Notes under the pieces: model-generated
Databases searched by the model: none
Told to the model about the DNA's origin: nothing
Seen by the model: the letters and a program-made list of their open reading frames with translations, nothing else
Source: Desulfobacteraceae bacterium
GTDB lineage: Bacteria; Desulfobacterota; Desulfobacteria; Desulfobacterales; Desulfosalsimonadaceae
Direction: 5' to 3'
Length of the DNA stretch: 37,999 bases
NCBI GenBank assembly: GCA_003597945.1
Contig: QZJS01000037.1
Coordinates: 1 to 37,999, forward strand
Position numbers and translations under genes: made by a program
Shown: one piece after another, positions 7,434 to 15,725 of the stretch
Numbering within the stretch: position 1 is the first letter of the stretch
Layout of the letters: each line of letters starts with the position of its first letter

Positions 7434-8669
7434 CTAAACGGCAGCGCCGCAACATTTTTTGTATTTGCGGCCGCTGCCGCAGGGGCAGGGCTGGTTTCGG
7501 CCCACGCGTTCGGATGGCTCCCGAACAATGGTTCCGCTGGATCTTTGTTTTTCACGAAAGACATCAACGATGTTTTGCAATTCCGGCCCGGCGTGATCGA
7601 AAAACATTTTGTATGCGCCGCAGAAGTGATTCATTCCGTTATCTGCCGGGTCCCGTATCCGGTCCTTGGGGCATCCGCCCCGGCATAGCCTAAGGTATGC
7701 GCAGTTGAGACACGCGGACGGCAGAGACTTTTTCTGTTTCCCGAAATTTTTCTGCGCGACGGAATTGAGCATATTATCCAGCCTGTCGGTCATCACATTG
7801 CCCAGCCGGTTTTCCGGGGTCACGAAAAAATCACAGGAATAAACATCGCCGTTATGCTCCACCACCAGATAGATGCCGCATTCGTCCATCAGCGAGCAAT
7901 CGGGGGGGATGATGTCGGCATAAGAAAAAAGAAGGGACTCAAAAAATCGAATGGAGGTGGCCGGCCTGCCGTCTTGAAAATCAGCAAGCCAGAGATCAAA
8001 GATCCGGCAGAGAAAACGGCCGTAATCATCCGATGATACCGAATAGGGGGCCGCACGGCCGGGGGCGGCCGGATCGGTTTCCACGCAGGGGATGAACTGC
8101 ATGTAGGAAAGGCCGGCTTCTTTCAGGAATCCATAAATTTCATCCGGGTATCGCGCCGAATAATCATTGAGCACCGAAAGGGCGTTGACCGAAACCCCGC
8201 GATCCAGGAGCCGCTTTGTCGCGTCTGTGGTTTTCGCCCAGGACGCAGCGCCGCCGGCCATGCGCCGGTAGCGGTCATGTATATGCTGCGGCCCGTCAAG
8301 GGAAATGCCCGTCAGGAAGCGATAATCAAAAAGAAAATCCGCCCAGTTCTGATCGATGAGCAGCCCGTTGGTCTGGATGGCGTTTCCCACGGTTTTCCCG
8401 CGGCCGTATTGCATCTGATAATCCACCGCGCGTCTGAAAAAATCGATCCCCATCAGGGTGGGCTCCCCGCCCTGCCAGCAGAAGGAAACCTCGGATTCCC
8501 CATGGACCATCATCTGCCGGGTCATCTCTTTTAAAACCGCGTCATCCATCCGGTGTTGCTTTGGACCCGGATAAAGACTTCCTTTGTCGTTGTAGAAGCA
8601 ATACTGGCAGGCCATGTTGCAGTCGGCCCCGGCCGGTTTTACCAGCAGGCCGCTTAAGGGTTTTTTCAT
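7434..8669 (-). CDS. Anaerobic sulfatase-maturating enzyme (radical SAM) with SEC-C tail
   Basis: Anaerobic maturases use S-adenosylmethionine and three [4Fe-4S] clusters to oxidise the active-site Cys or Ser of a sulfatase to formylglycine in the cytoplasm, without oxygen. The 411-residue protein has the radical-SAM motif CNMACQYC (Cys17, 21, 24), a SPASM-type cysteine-rich C-terminal half (including CDFF, and CLNCAYLRLCRGGCPKD), and a final SEC-C zinc motif, CPCGSGRKYKKCC (about 395-407). The ATG overlaps the stop of the upstream sulfatase gene (ATGA), so enzyme and substrate are co-translated. It probably also matures the second sulfatase at 30714-33320, as no other maturase is present in the window. 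The SEC-C tail is found on various proteins and may help binding to SecB-like factors or nucleic acid. Confidence 0.93.
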   Translation of the reverse strand: MKKPLSGLLVKPAGADCNMACQYCFYNDKGSLYPGPKQHRMDDAVLKEMTRQMMVHGESEVSFCWQGGEPTLMGIDFFRRAVDYQMQYGRGKTVGNAIQTNGLLIDQNWADFLFDYRFLTGISLDGPQHIHDRYRRMAGGAASWAKTTDATKRLLDRGVSVNALSVLNDYSARYPDEIYGFLKEAGLSYMQFIPCVETDPAAPGRAAPYSVSSDDYGRFLCRIFDLWLADFQDGRPATSIRFFESLLFSYADIIPPDCSLMDECGIYLVVEHNGDVYSCDFFVTPENRLGNVMTDRLDNMLNSVAQKNFGKQKKSLPSACLNCAYLRLCRGGCPKDRIRDPADNGMNHFCGAYKMFFDHAGPELQNIVDVFREKQRSSGTIVREPSERVGRNQPCPCGSGRKYKKCCGAAV

Positions 8670-10219
8670 ATACCAAAACCCCTCGGGTTGCTGGCGGCGG
8701 CACGCTCCCAGGTTTCCATAGCGGCCTTCAACTCCGCGGCAACCTCGGGATAGGTGTTGATCACGTTGTAGCTTTCGCCGGGGTCGTTTTTCAGATCATA
8801 GAGCAGGGGCCAGCGGTTCCCCATTTGCTTGCCGCCCAGGGCTTCCGGTACCGGCGCGGCGTCCATGGCAATGGGCCAGACGTAGCGGTTGATCTTATCG
8901 AAGTATTTCCAGCGCCCCATGCGGATGCCTTCCAGCAGATCAAAATGGTAAAAGTAGATGGCCTCATGGGGGTGATTCTTATGTTTGCCGGAGAAAATGT
9001 CGAAGATGTTTTTCCCGTCGATGATGCGGTCGCCGGGCGGTTCAACGCCCGCCAGATGAAAAAACGTGGGATAGAGATCCAGATTCATGATGGGCACCCT
9101 GCTGGTGCGGCCGGCGGGAATCTGTCCAGGCCATTTGACGATAAACGGCACCCGGAATCCGCCTTCGTAGCTCTGGCCTTTCCGGCCCCGGAAACTGCCG
9201 GGGCTTCCTTCGTACCACGGGCCGTTATCGCTGGTAAAAACAATCAGCGTATTGTCCGCAAGACCTTTTTTTCTCAAATGTTTTTCAATCTCTCCCACGC
9301 TCCAGTCGATCTCTTCCACCACATCCCCGAAAAGGCCTGCCTTTGATTGTTTTTCGAAATGCTCGGACGCGTAAAGGGGCTGGTGGGGAAACGTGCTGGC
9401 ATAATAGAGGAAAAACGGTGTGTCACCGCTCTCGTCGATGAATTTGAGCGCTTCTTTGGTATACATTCCCGTCAGGCGGGCCTGGTTGGTCCCGATATCG
9501 GCTTCCAGCATTTCCTCATTGCGAAACAGGGGGCAAGGGACCATGTCATTGCTGTGGGGAACGCCGAAATAGGAGTCGAACCCATGCCGCAAGGGATTGA
9601 ATTCCGGCTGCTTGCTGTAGTCGCCCAAATGCCATTTGCCCAGCATGCCGGTGCGGTATCCGGCTTTTTTGAGTCCTTCGGCCAATGTGATTTCATGCCT
9701 GGAAATCCCCCGGGCCACGTAATCTTCCCGGATATCGAGCACGCCGAGGCTTTTGAGGGCCATTCCGAACTTTCGGGCAAGGCGGCGGGCGGCCGGCTCT
9801 ATTTCGGGATAAACATTGCCGATAATGCCGGTGCGAAACGGATAGCGGCCCGTCAGAAGCCCGGCCCGGGAAGGGGCGCAAACGGCGCCGCAGGAATAGT
9901 ATTCGGTAAAGCGCATGCCTTCGCCGGCCATGGCGTCGATATGTGGCGTGCGGATGACGTGGTTGCCGTAACAGCCCAGATCACCGTATCCCAGGTCATC
10001 GCAGTAAATAAGGATGATGTTGGGTTTGGGCGCGTTCGGGTCCGCCATGGCCAGGGGATAGTCGGCGGCCTGCTCGGGATAGGATCCGTAAAGATCTTCG
10101 ATAGGATTGACTTTAAGGAATTTGTAGGCCCCGGTTCCGAGAACGGCCGCGCCTCCCACCAGGGCTCCGGCTTTCAGGGTTTTTTTTAAAAGGTCTCGCC
10201 GCGTGATTTTTTTTTCCAT
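8666..10219 (-). CDS. Tat-exported type I (formylglycine) sulfatase
   Basis: This 517-residue sulfatase would hydrolyse sulfate esters in the periplasm. It begins with a twin-arginine signal (TRRDLLK, then a hydrophobic segment, about residues 6-32). The mature domain shows the metal-binding PNIILIYCDDLGYGDLGCYG (about 66-84) and the modification site CAPSR (Cys114-Arg118), followed by GLLTGRYP. Further family motifs are MLGKWHLGD, FVFTSDNGPWYEG-like and GWRVPFIVKWPG-like segments. Cys114 would be changed to formylglycine by the adjoining maturase. Tat export suits this, because the enzyme can be modified and folded before export. The ATG at 10219 was chosen because GGAGG lies five bases upstream; an in-frame TTG four codons earlier overlaps this site. 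The substrate is unknown. Confidence 0.92.
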   Translation of the reverse strand: MEKKITRRDLLKKTLKAGALVGGAAVLGTGAYKFLKVNPIEDLYGSYPEQAADYPLAMADPNAPKPNIILIYCDDLGYGDLGCYGNHVIRTPHIDAMAGEGMRFTEYYSCGAVCAPSRAGLLTGRYPFRTGIIGNVYPEIEPAARRLARKFGMALKSLGVLDIREDYVARGISRHEITLAEGLKKAGYRTGMLGKWHLGDYSKQPEFNPLRHGFDSYFGVPHSNDMVPCPLFRNEEMLEADIGTNQARLTGMYTKEALKFIDESGDTPFFLYYASTFPHQPLYASEHFEKQSKAGLFGDVVEEIDWSVGEIEKHLRKKGLADNTLIVFTSDNGPWYEGSPGSFRGRKGQSYEGGFRVPFIVKWPGQIPAGRTSRVPIMNLDLYPTFFHLAGVEPPGDRIIDGKNIFDIFSGKHKNHPHEAIYFYHFDLLEGIRMGRWKYFDKINRYVWPIAMDAAPVPEALGGKQMGNRWPLLYDLKNDPGESYNVINTYPEVAAELKAAMETWERAAASNPRGFGI

Positions 10220-10296
10220 GGCCGCCTCCAAAATAGGTGATTGTCATATGGTCGGGATGAACAGGATGAAATATTCTAAAGGGTAAAAGAAAGCGG

Positions 10297-11313
10297 TTAA
10301 TTCTGTTGTTCCCTGTATTGGCTTGGAGAAACCTGGAACCAGCGTTTAAAGGCCCGGGTGAAATTGCTCGAATCGGAATATCCCAGCCGAAACGCCACAT
10401 CAATAACCGATAAATGCCGTTGTCTTAAATACTGGGCCGCCAGGTTCCGGCGGATATTGTTAAGGATATCGCGATAGCCGGCATTTTCTTTCTGAAGATG
10501 CCGGTGCAGGCTTCTTGGCGTCATGCCCAGGGCTTCGGCCAGTTTCTCAATTGAAGGTTCGCCGAAGGGCAGGAGTTTTATCAGTTTTGCGTGGGCCATA
10601 TGGGAGATCCGGCTTTTGTCGAACCGGGCCAGATATTCCACGACGATGTCATCATTGCGCCTTGCGATTTCAGCGTTTGCCGCCTGCAGCGGTTTTTGCA
10701 TGTCATCAATAGTAAAAAAGATCCGGTTATGATCCTGGTTAAACAGGACCGGCGCTTTAAAAAATGTCTTAAACTCTTCCGGCCGGGCTGGTGTTTTTCG
10801 GATGAGTTCAACTTTTAAAGGACGCAGTTCGCTGTCGATCAGCATTCGGGCGAAGGAAACCACGGTGGCCACAATCATATCAAATGCCTCATCAGGCTGC
10901 TGCGGAGGCCGGTCGGCCGGATCCAGATAAATCGCCATCGCGCCCTGGGCGGACGCATACCGCATTTCGATAACATCACTTACAATCCGGTAGAACCGAT
11001 GCAGGCGTTCCAATGCGTCACACATGCTGCTGCTGACCATGAGCGCGAATCCAAGGGCATGAAAGGTGGTCGGGCGGACATTAAGCGCCGCTTTTAATCC
11101 AAAGCAGGGATCGCTTGTTGTTTTCACGGCTTCGCGCCAGAGCCGGGACATGTTTTCCGCGCTGATTCGTGCGTCGGGATCTTTCAGCAGTCTTTTGTCA
11201 ATACCGGCGGTTTCCAGTGCGGGGTCCGGGTTATGCCCGTATGAAGCAATGGTTTTGACCACAACGGTGGCCCAACTGCTGATGGTGGTCTGTTTTTTTG
11301 GGGAATGATCCAT
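10297..11313 (-). CDS. AraC-family transcriptional regulator (Arabinose_bd-type N-terminus)
   Basis: The 338-residue protein has an N-terminal ligand-sensing domain of the type seen in OruR/ArgR-like AraC regulators (about 10-200, e.g. LWREAVKTTSDPCFGLKAA) and a C-terminal AraC DNA-binding domain (about 230-335). The latter contains two helix-turn-helix units, around SIEKLAEALGMTPRSLHRHLQ and VIDVAFRLGYSDSSNFTRAFKRW. It lies 77 bases upstream of the sulfatase gene on the same strand and is divergent from the decarboxylase/acyl-CoA dehydrogenase operon. It could therefore control either one. The divergent spacer has a 16-bp inverted repeat (11343-11358) and a TATAAT without a good -35 box on the plus strand, which is what an activator-dependent promoter looks like. 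Confidence 0.92.
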   Translation of the reverse strand: MDHSPKKQTTISSWATVVVKTIASYGHNPDPALETAGIDKRLLKDPDARISAENMSRLWREAVKTTSDPCFGLKAALNVRPTTFHALGFALMVSSSMCDALERLHRFYRIVSDVIEMRYASAQGAMAIYLDPADRPPQQPDEAFDMIVATVVSFARMLIDSELRPLKVELIRKTPARPEEFKTFFKAPVLFNQDHNRIFFTIDDMQKPLQAANAEIARRNDDIVVEYLARFDKSRISHMAHAKLIKLLPFGEPSIEKLAEALGMTPRSLHRHLQKENAGYRDILNNIRRNLAAQYLRQRHLSVIDVAFRLGYSDSSNFTRAFKRWFQVSPSQYREQQN

Positions 11314-11342
11314 CTGTCCCTTTCAGGACCTGCCGGTGTTAA

Positions 11343-11358
11343 TGACAACGCTTTGTCA
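11343..11358. promoter_or_regulatory. Inverted repeat in the AraC/decarboxylase divergent spacer
   Basis: TGACAA and TTGTCA are perfect inverted copies around CGCT. The site lies about 30 bases upstream of the AraC start and about 45 bases upstream of the plus-strand TATAAT, a reasonable place for a regulator controlling both directions. AraC proteins usually bind direct repeats, so another regulator is possible. Confidence 0.4.
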
Positions 11359-11401
11359 AAAAATGACCTGAAACAAGAACCGGATAGGCGTATGCATAGC
11401 A

Positions 11402-11407
11402 TATAAT
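11402..11407 (+). promoter_or_regulatory. Consensus -10 box for the decarboxylase operon
   Basis: A perfect TATAAT lies 85 bases before the ATG of the operon's first gene. The -35 position (ACCGGA, 11379-11384) is not recognisable, which suggests dependence on an activator such as the divergent AraC protein. Confidence 0.45.
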
Positions 11408-11491
11408 CGGATTGGATAGAAAGAATAATTTCAGCGGCATGCCGTCTTGCCGCGTTGCATGGCTTAACAACCGTCAAAAGGGGAGGATGTC

Positions 11492-12259
11492 ATGGGTTTT
11501 GTGAAAACAAAAAAAGAGCTGGATGATTATTACAGCCTCGGAGTCCGGAAATTTATCGGAGCTGAAATGCTCGGGGTTCTTTTTGAGACAAAACCTGAAA
11601 TTGTATCCAGGCTGCTGCCGCCGCCGCTGATGTCAGCGGATGCGCCCACGGGCCTGATTTTTATCGCGCATTACCCCCAAACCAATCTCGGCCCCGGATA
11701 CAAAGAGGCGGCATTATTTATAAACTGTAAATACGGGGGCGAGCAGGGAAGCTATTGTCTTTCCATGCCCATCGACAGCGAAGAATCGCGGCTTTACAAC
11801 GGAAGGGATATTTTCGGTTTTCCCAAAAAAATGGCCCGGATTCATCTTGAACGAAATGCCGATGAAGCGGTGGGCTGGGTTGTCCGGCATGGGATCCGGT
11901 TTGTTGAGATCAAGGCAAAACTGACCGATTCTTTTCCCGTACTGCCGGAAATGGGCGCCAATTTTTTGTTTAAGGCATCCCCGCGAATAGATCTTAAACC
12001 CGGCTTTGACGGACCGGTGTTTTTATGTCGGCATAAAACCGATGTTGAAATGAAAAGCCTTGATATCGGATCGGCCAGCCTTTCTCTGACGGAATCGAAT
12101 GCCGATCCATGGGCCGAACTCGAAAACCCGAAAGTCACATTGGCGTTTTATCTGGTCAGCGACAATACCATGCTGCCGGGCAGCGTCATCGCCGAGGTGG
12201 ATCCGGATGCGTATATTCCCTATTATTTCAAAATGACCGATTTTTTTGCGGGCAAATAG
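11492..12259 (+). CDS. Acetoacetate decarboxylase superfamily protein
   Basis: This 255-residue protein belongs to the ADC superfamily. Acetoacetate decarboxylase removes CO2 from a beta-keto acid through a Schiff base on a lysine whose pKa is lowered by a neighbouring lysine. The two lysines appear to be kept here as Lys112-Lys113 in GRDIFGFPKKMAR. The pattern LLPPPL near the N-terminus is also typical. Other members of the superfamily act as aldolase-dehydratases or have unknown roles, so decarboxylation is likely but not certain. The ATG follows GGGGAGG by five bases. It is first in a plus-strand operon with an acyl-CoA dehydrogenase 58 bases downstream, an MFS carrier and a TauE/SafE exporter. 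Confidence 0.85.
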   Translation: MGFVKTKKELDDYYSLGVRKFIGAEMLGVLFETKPEIVSRLLPPPLMSADAPTGLIFIAHYPQTNLGPGYKEAALFINCKYGGEQGSYCLSMPIDSEESRLYNGRDIFGFPKKMARIHLERNADEAVGWVVRHGIRFVEIKAKLTDSFPVLPEMGANFLFKASPRIDLKPGFDGPVFLCRHKTDVEMKSLDIGSASLSLTESNADPWAELENPKVTLAFYLVSDNTMLPGSVIAEVDPDAYIPYYFKMTDFFAGK

Positions 12260-12317
12260 GATGATGCCCTCCAAATAAGTTTTTTACTCAAACAACATCG
12301 AAACAGGAGGCGCCGAC

Positions 12318-13520
12318 ATGGTTGATTTTGAACCCACCCAGACGCAGAAACAGATTATAGCTTCGGCCAGGGAGTTCGGCAAGGAAGTCATCCACCCGGC
12401 CGAAGTTATACTCGATCGCATGGCCGACCCGAAAACCGTTTATAAGAGCGATCTTTTCTGGAAGGTCATGGCAAAAGCCTTTGAGCTGGGCTTTTCTAAA
12501 ATGGCCTTGCCGGAAGAATACGGGGGCATGGGCTTGGACGCACAGACCACCGGAATGGTATGGGAAGAACTGGCGCGATGGGGGCCGGGTTTTGCCACAA
12601 CATTGATGCCGGGCAGTATCGTGGCTCAGCTCATCAGCTTTCTGGCGCCCACCAACCAGAAGCTTATTGATCAATTTGTGATACCCTTTTGCCAGGACAA
12701 TACCGGCCGGCATATTTCCGCATGGTGCAGCAGCGAGCCGGAAATCGGGTCGGACGGGAAAAACTATCATGATCTGCGCATCCACCATCACACATCGGCC
12801 GAGAAAAAGGACGGCGTCTATATCATAAACGGTGCAAAGTCTGACTTTCCTTCAAACGGCGGGATCGCCAGGTCATTTATCGTATTTGCCTGTATCGATC
12901 CTTCACTGGGGATCAAGGGTTCCGGCACGTTTGTGGTTCCCGGTGACGCGAAAGGTCTGAAAAGAGGCGAGCCTTTGGATAAAATCGGTCTTCGCGTGCT
13001 GGATCAGTCCGCGGTATATTTCGATAATGTTGAAATATCCGAGGACCACCTGATTTTCCCCTGCGGAAACGATTACCCTATGCTCCACAACGCGATCCTG
13101 ACCGTTGGCAATCTTGCCGTGGGATATGTTGCCGTAGGCGTCATGCGCGCGGCCTACGAATACGCGCTGGAACATTCAAAAAAACGGGTGCAATGGGGCA
13201 AGCCGATCTTTGAACATCAGCTCATCGCCAAAAAACTCTTTGACTGCTATTTGGCCATTGAATCGGCCCGGGCCCTGCTCTGGAAGGGGAGCTGGCTGAG
13301 CGCCAAAGCGTTTCCCGGGGATCTCAAAACCAGCATTGCGGCCAAGGTGTACGCAACCGAGCAGGCTATTTTTCATACCGCGGAGATGATGGAGGTTTTC
13401 GGGGCCTATGGATTGTCCAAGGAATACCCGGTGGAAAAATATGCCCGGGACGCCAAATTGTTGAGAATCATGGACGGCACCAATGAAACCCTTCTGATAA
13501 AAGCCGCGTCCCTGCTGTAA
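12318..13520 (+). CDS. Acyl-CoA dehydrogenase family flavoprotein with altered catalytic position
   Basis: The 400-residue protein has the full acyl-CoA dehydrogenase fold. It has an N-terminal helical domain (ALPEEYGGMGLDA), a middle beta domain (SEPEIGSD, where FAD and substrate bind; FVVPGDAKGLKRGEPLDKIGLRVLDQ) and a C-terminal helical domain (KKRVQWGKPIFEHQLIAKKL; VFGAYGLSKEYPVEKYARDAKLLRIMDGTNE). In short- and medium-chain enzymes the base is the Glu of 'YEGT'; here the aligned residue is Asp386 in IMDGTNE. The alternative Glu of isovaleryl-CoA dehydrogenase was not found at its helix position either. An Asp base or loss of dehydrogenase activity is possible; this is hand alignment only. 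A good AGGAGG site precedes the ATG. No CoA ligase or ETF gene is in the window. Confidence 0.9.
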   Translation: MVDFEPTQTQKQIIASAREFGKEVIHPAEVILDRMADPKTVYKSDLFWKVMAKAFELGFSKMALPEEYGGMGLDAQTTGMVWEELARWGPGFATTLMPGSIVAQLISFLAPTNQKLIDQFVIPFCQDNTGRHISAWCSSEPEIGSDGKNYHDLRIHHHTSAEKKDGVYIINGAKSDFPSNGGIARSFIVFACIDPSLGIKGSGTFVVPGDAKGLKRGEPLDKIGLRVLDQSAVYFDNVEISEDHLIFPCGNDYPMLHNAILTVGNLAVGYVAVGVMRAAYEYALEHSKKRVQWGKPIFEHQLIAKKLFDCYLAIESARALLWKGSWLSAKAFPGDLKTSIAAKVYATEQAIFHTAEMMEVFGAYGLSKEYPVEKYARDAKLLRIMDGTNETLLIKAASLL

Positions 13521-13595
13521 GGGCCGATTTCGCCGGAACAAGGCAGGAACACAAATGCCGACAAACCCGCATCGCTTACGCAAAGGACGGCTGCC

Positions 13596-14891
13596 ATGAA
13601 AAACAGCGATAACCCGGATGGATATCTGTTTTCAAAAGGCTACTCCTATTACATTTTCGGATTGCTGTTTCTCCTGTACATGTTTGATTTCATCGACAGG
13701 ATGGTGATTGTTTCCCTTTTTCCCTACCTGAAAAACGACTGGGGGCTTTCCGACACCGAATGCGGGCTTCTGGTGTCGGCCGTTTACTGGTCCATTGTGG
13801 TTTTGTCGTTTCCGATTTCGGTGGTTGTTGACCGGTGGAGCCGCAAAAAAAGCATCGGCGTGATGGCCGTGGTCTGGAGTATCGCGACGGTGGCCTGCGC
13901 GTTTACCCAAAATTTTAAACAGTTGTTTATGATGCGAATCGTCGTGGGGGCCGGAGAGGCCGGCTACGCGCCCGGCGGGACGGCCATGATTGCGGCCCTG
14001 TTTCCGGAAAAGAAACGGTCCATGATGGTGGGCCTCTGGACCGCGGCCCTGCCCCTGGGAAGCGCCATCGGCATCATGGCAGGCGGCTATATCGCCGTCC
14101 ATTTCGGCTGGCGGCATGCCTTCGGAATTGTCGCGCTTCCCGGATTTATAATCGCCCTGTTATTCTTTTTTATTCGGGATTATAAAACCGTCGCCCTTGA
14201 AACCAGGATCAAAAACATCGACGGGTCACATGACAAAAAGAAGATGGAATTTATCGAAATCGTGCGTCAGTTTACCCATACGCCGTCGCTGATTCTCACC
14301 TATATCGCCTTTGCCGGGAACATGTTTCTGGTGGCGGCATACATGAGCTGGCTTCCCACATTTTATCACCGCATGGAGGGATTGCCCATGGAAAAGGCCG
14401 GGATGAAAGGAAGCATGGTGATGCTGCTGGGCATCATCGGCTTTCCCCTGGGCGGCTTTCTGGTGGATAAATGGCGTCAAAAACAGGTTCGGGCCAGATT
14501 GCTTTTCCCCGCGATGTCGTCCTTGATCACCGCCATGATATTTTTTATTGCGTTTTATTATATCAAAGGAGCCATTCAATATTACCTTATTCTTGCCGGC
14601 GGCATCGCGGCGGCTTTGTTTTCTCCGGCCGCCATTGCCGTGACCCAGGACGTGGTGCATCCGGGGCTGCGGGCGACTTCGTACAGCTTTTGCGTGATCA
14701 GCCAGAACCTTCTGGGCAGTTCGCTGGGGCCTCTGTTCGCGGGCATGCTCTCCGACAGATATGATATCCACACGGCCCTGACCATCGTGCCGGTTGCCAG
14801 TCTGCTGGCCGCGGTGTTATATATTATCGCGTCATTTTTTTATCAAACCGACCTGGCCAAAGTCGAAAAGCTGGAGATGCATGCCGACTGA
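13596..14891 (+). CDS. Major facilitator superfamily transporter
   Basis: This 431-residue carrier has about 12 hydrophobic segments and the MFS loop signatures: VVDRWSRKKSIGVMAVVWS after TM2 and VVGAGEAGYAPGGTAMIAALFPEKKRS near TM4. It resembles the Spinster/ACS-type branches that carry organic anions. A charged loop (KNIDGSHDKKKMEFIEI) separates its two halves. It is the third gene of the decarboxylase operon, 75 bases after the dehydrogenase gene, and its end overlaps the TauE/SafE gene by 11 bases. It probably imports the substrate of this operon; the substrate is not known. Confidence 0.9.
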   Translation: MKNSDNPDGYLFSKGYSYYIFGLLFLLYMFDFIDRMVIVSLFPYLKNDWGLSDTECGLLVSAVYWSIVVLSFPISVVVDRWSRKKSIGVMAVVWSIATVACAFTQNFKQLFMMRIVVGAGEAGYAPGGTAMIAALFPEKKRSMMVGLWTAALPLGSAIGIMAGGYIAVHFGWRHAFGIVALPGFIIALLFFFIRDYKTVALETRIKNIDGSHDKKKMEFIEIVRQFTHTPSLILTYIAFAGNMFLVAAYMSWLPTFYHRMEGLPMEKAGMKGSMVMLLGIIGFPLGGFLVDKWRQKQVRARLLFPAMSSLITAMIFFIAFYYIKGAIQYYLILAGGIAAALFSPAAIAVTQDVVHPGLRATSYSFCVISQNLLGSSLGPLFAGMLSDRYDIHTALTIVPVASLLAAVLYIIASFFYQTDLAKVEKLEMHAD

Positions 14892-15600
14892 AATGGTTTA
14901 TCTTTGCCTGATTGCGTTTCTGGGCGGATTTGTTCAAGGATTGGCGGGTTTTGGCGTCATGCTGTTTGCCCTGCCGCTTATGGTATTGGTTATCGATATC
15001 AAGTCCGCCGTCCCGCTCATCATTCTTTTGGGATTTGTGATCAATGTCATGCTGCTTTTTCAGCTCGCGTCATTTATTGAACGGAAAAAATGGCTGCCCT
15101 TATGGTTAACTTCACTTCCGGGTATTCCGGTGGGGATTTACGTCTTAAAGACCGTGGAGCCCCGACACCTTGAAATACTGCTCGGGGTTGTCATTCTTTT
15201 CACGGCTGCGGCCATTTGGATTTCCAAAAGCCCGGAAAAAGAATTAAAAAATTTCTGGGCCTGGGCGGCGGGATTTGTCGCGGGTCTGCTGGGCGGAAGC
15301 ATCGGTGCTCCCGGACCGCCGATCATTGTATACACCTCCCTTCAGCCATGGACAAAACAGCAGGTAAAGGCCACAATGGTCGCCTTTTTCACCCTTGGGG
15401 GCGCCGGTATTATCCTTTTTTATTTTTTCAGCGGATTTATAACCGGACAAGTGCTTCTTTCCTTTCAATACTGTGTTCTCCCATTGATATCCGGCGTTTT
15501 TACGGGAATGTTCCTTTTCAACAGAATTAATGAATACGCCTATCGCCGGATCATTCATCTCTTTCTTTTTGTCCTTGGCGCGATGATGCTGGTTAAATAG
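14881..15600 (+). CDS. TauE/SafE-family anion exporter
   Basis: This 239-residue membrane protein has the two-fold repeated layout of the TauE/SafE family (PF01925). The first half opens with FLGGFVQGLAGFGVMLFALPLMV and the second with AGFVAGLLGGSIGAPGPPIIVYT. Some members (TauE, SafE) export sulfite or sulfoacetate, and they often accompany sulfonate-degradation genes with xsc. An xsc gene lies 5.5 kb downstream on the same strand, which makes sulfite or sulfonate export a sensible guess. The ATG at 14881 lies within the end of the MFS gene, behind GGAG; the in-frame ATG at 14893 is the alternative. The overlap implies translational coupling. Confidence 0.88.
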   Translation: MPTEMVYLCLIAFLGGFVQGLAGFGVMLFALPLMVLVIDIKSAVPLIILLGFVINVMLLFQLASFIERKKWLPLWLTSLPGIPVGIYVLKTVEPRHLEILLGVVILFTAAAIWISKSPEKELKNFWAWAAGFVAGLLGGSIGAPGPPIIVYTSLQPWTKQQVKATMVAFFTLGGAGIILFYFFSGFITGQVLLSFQYCVLPLISGVFTGMFLFNRINEYAYRRIIHLFLFVLGAMMLVK

Positions 15601-15658
15601 CATCATCCGTAAAACCCGGATCGGGGGCGCCATATTTTTGATGTCCTGGTTTTTTTTA

Positions 15659-15687
15659 TTGACAAGGGCGTATTGATTTTTTACAAA
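15659..15687 (+). promoter_or_regulatory. Promoter of the TetR gene
   Basis: A perfect TTGACA (15659-15664) and TACAAA (15682-15687) are separated by 17 bases and lie 39 bases before the TetR start. The -10 box overlaps the left arm of the 30-bp palindrome at 15683-15712, so a repressor bound there would block polymerase. Confidence 0.65.
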
Positions 15688-15712
15688 ATGACTATCCGGT
15701 CAGTCATTTTGT
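15683..15712. promoter_or_regulatory. Palindromic operator of the TetR regulator
   Basis: ACAAAATGACT (15683-15693) and AGTCATTTTGT (15702-15712) are perfect inverted copies with an 8-base spacer, ATCCGGTC. The length and symmetry fit a dimeric TetR repressor. Its place over the -10 box, just upstream of the regulator's own gene, indicates autorepression. I saw no second copy upstream of the TPP-enzyme gene, so control of the operon may come by read-through from this promoter. Confidence 0.75.
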
Positions 15713-15725
15713 ATTGGAGAGGCAT

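Noticed and set aside
9347..10189. A 280-codon plus-strand frame
   Set aside because: It is antisense to the Tat sulfatase, whose motifs and signal are clear; the plus translation shows no family features.
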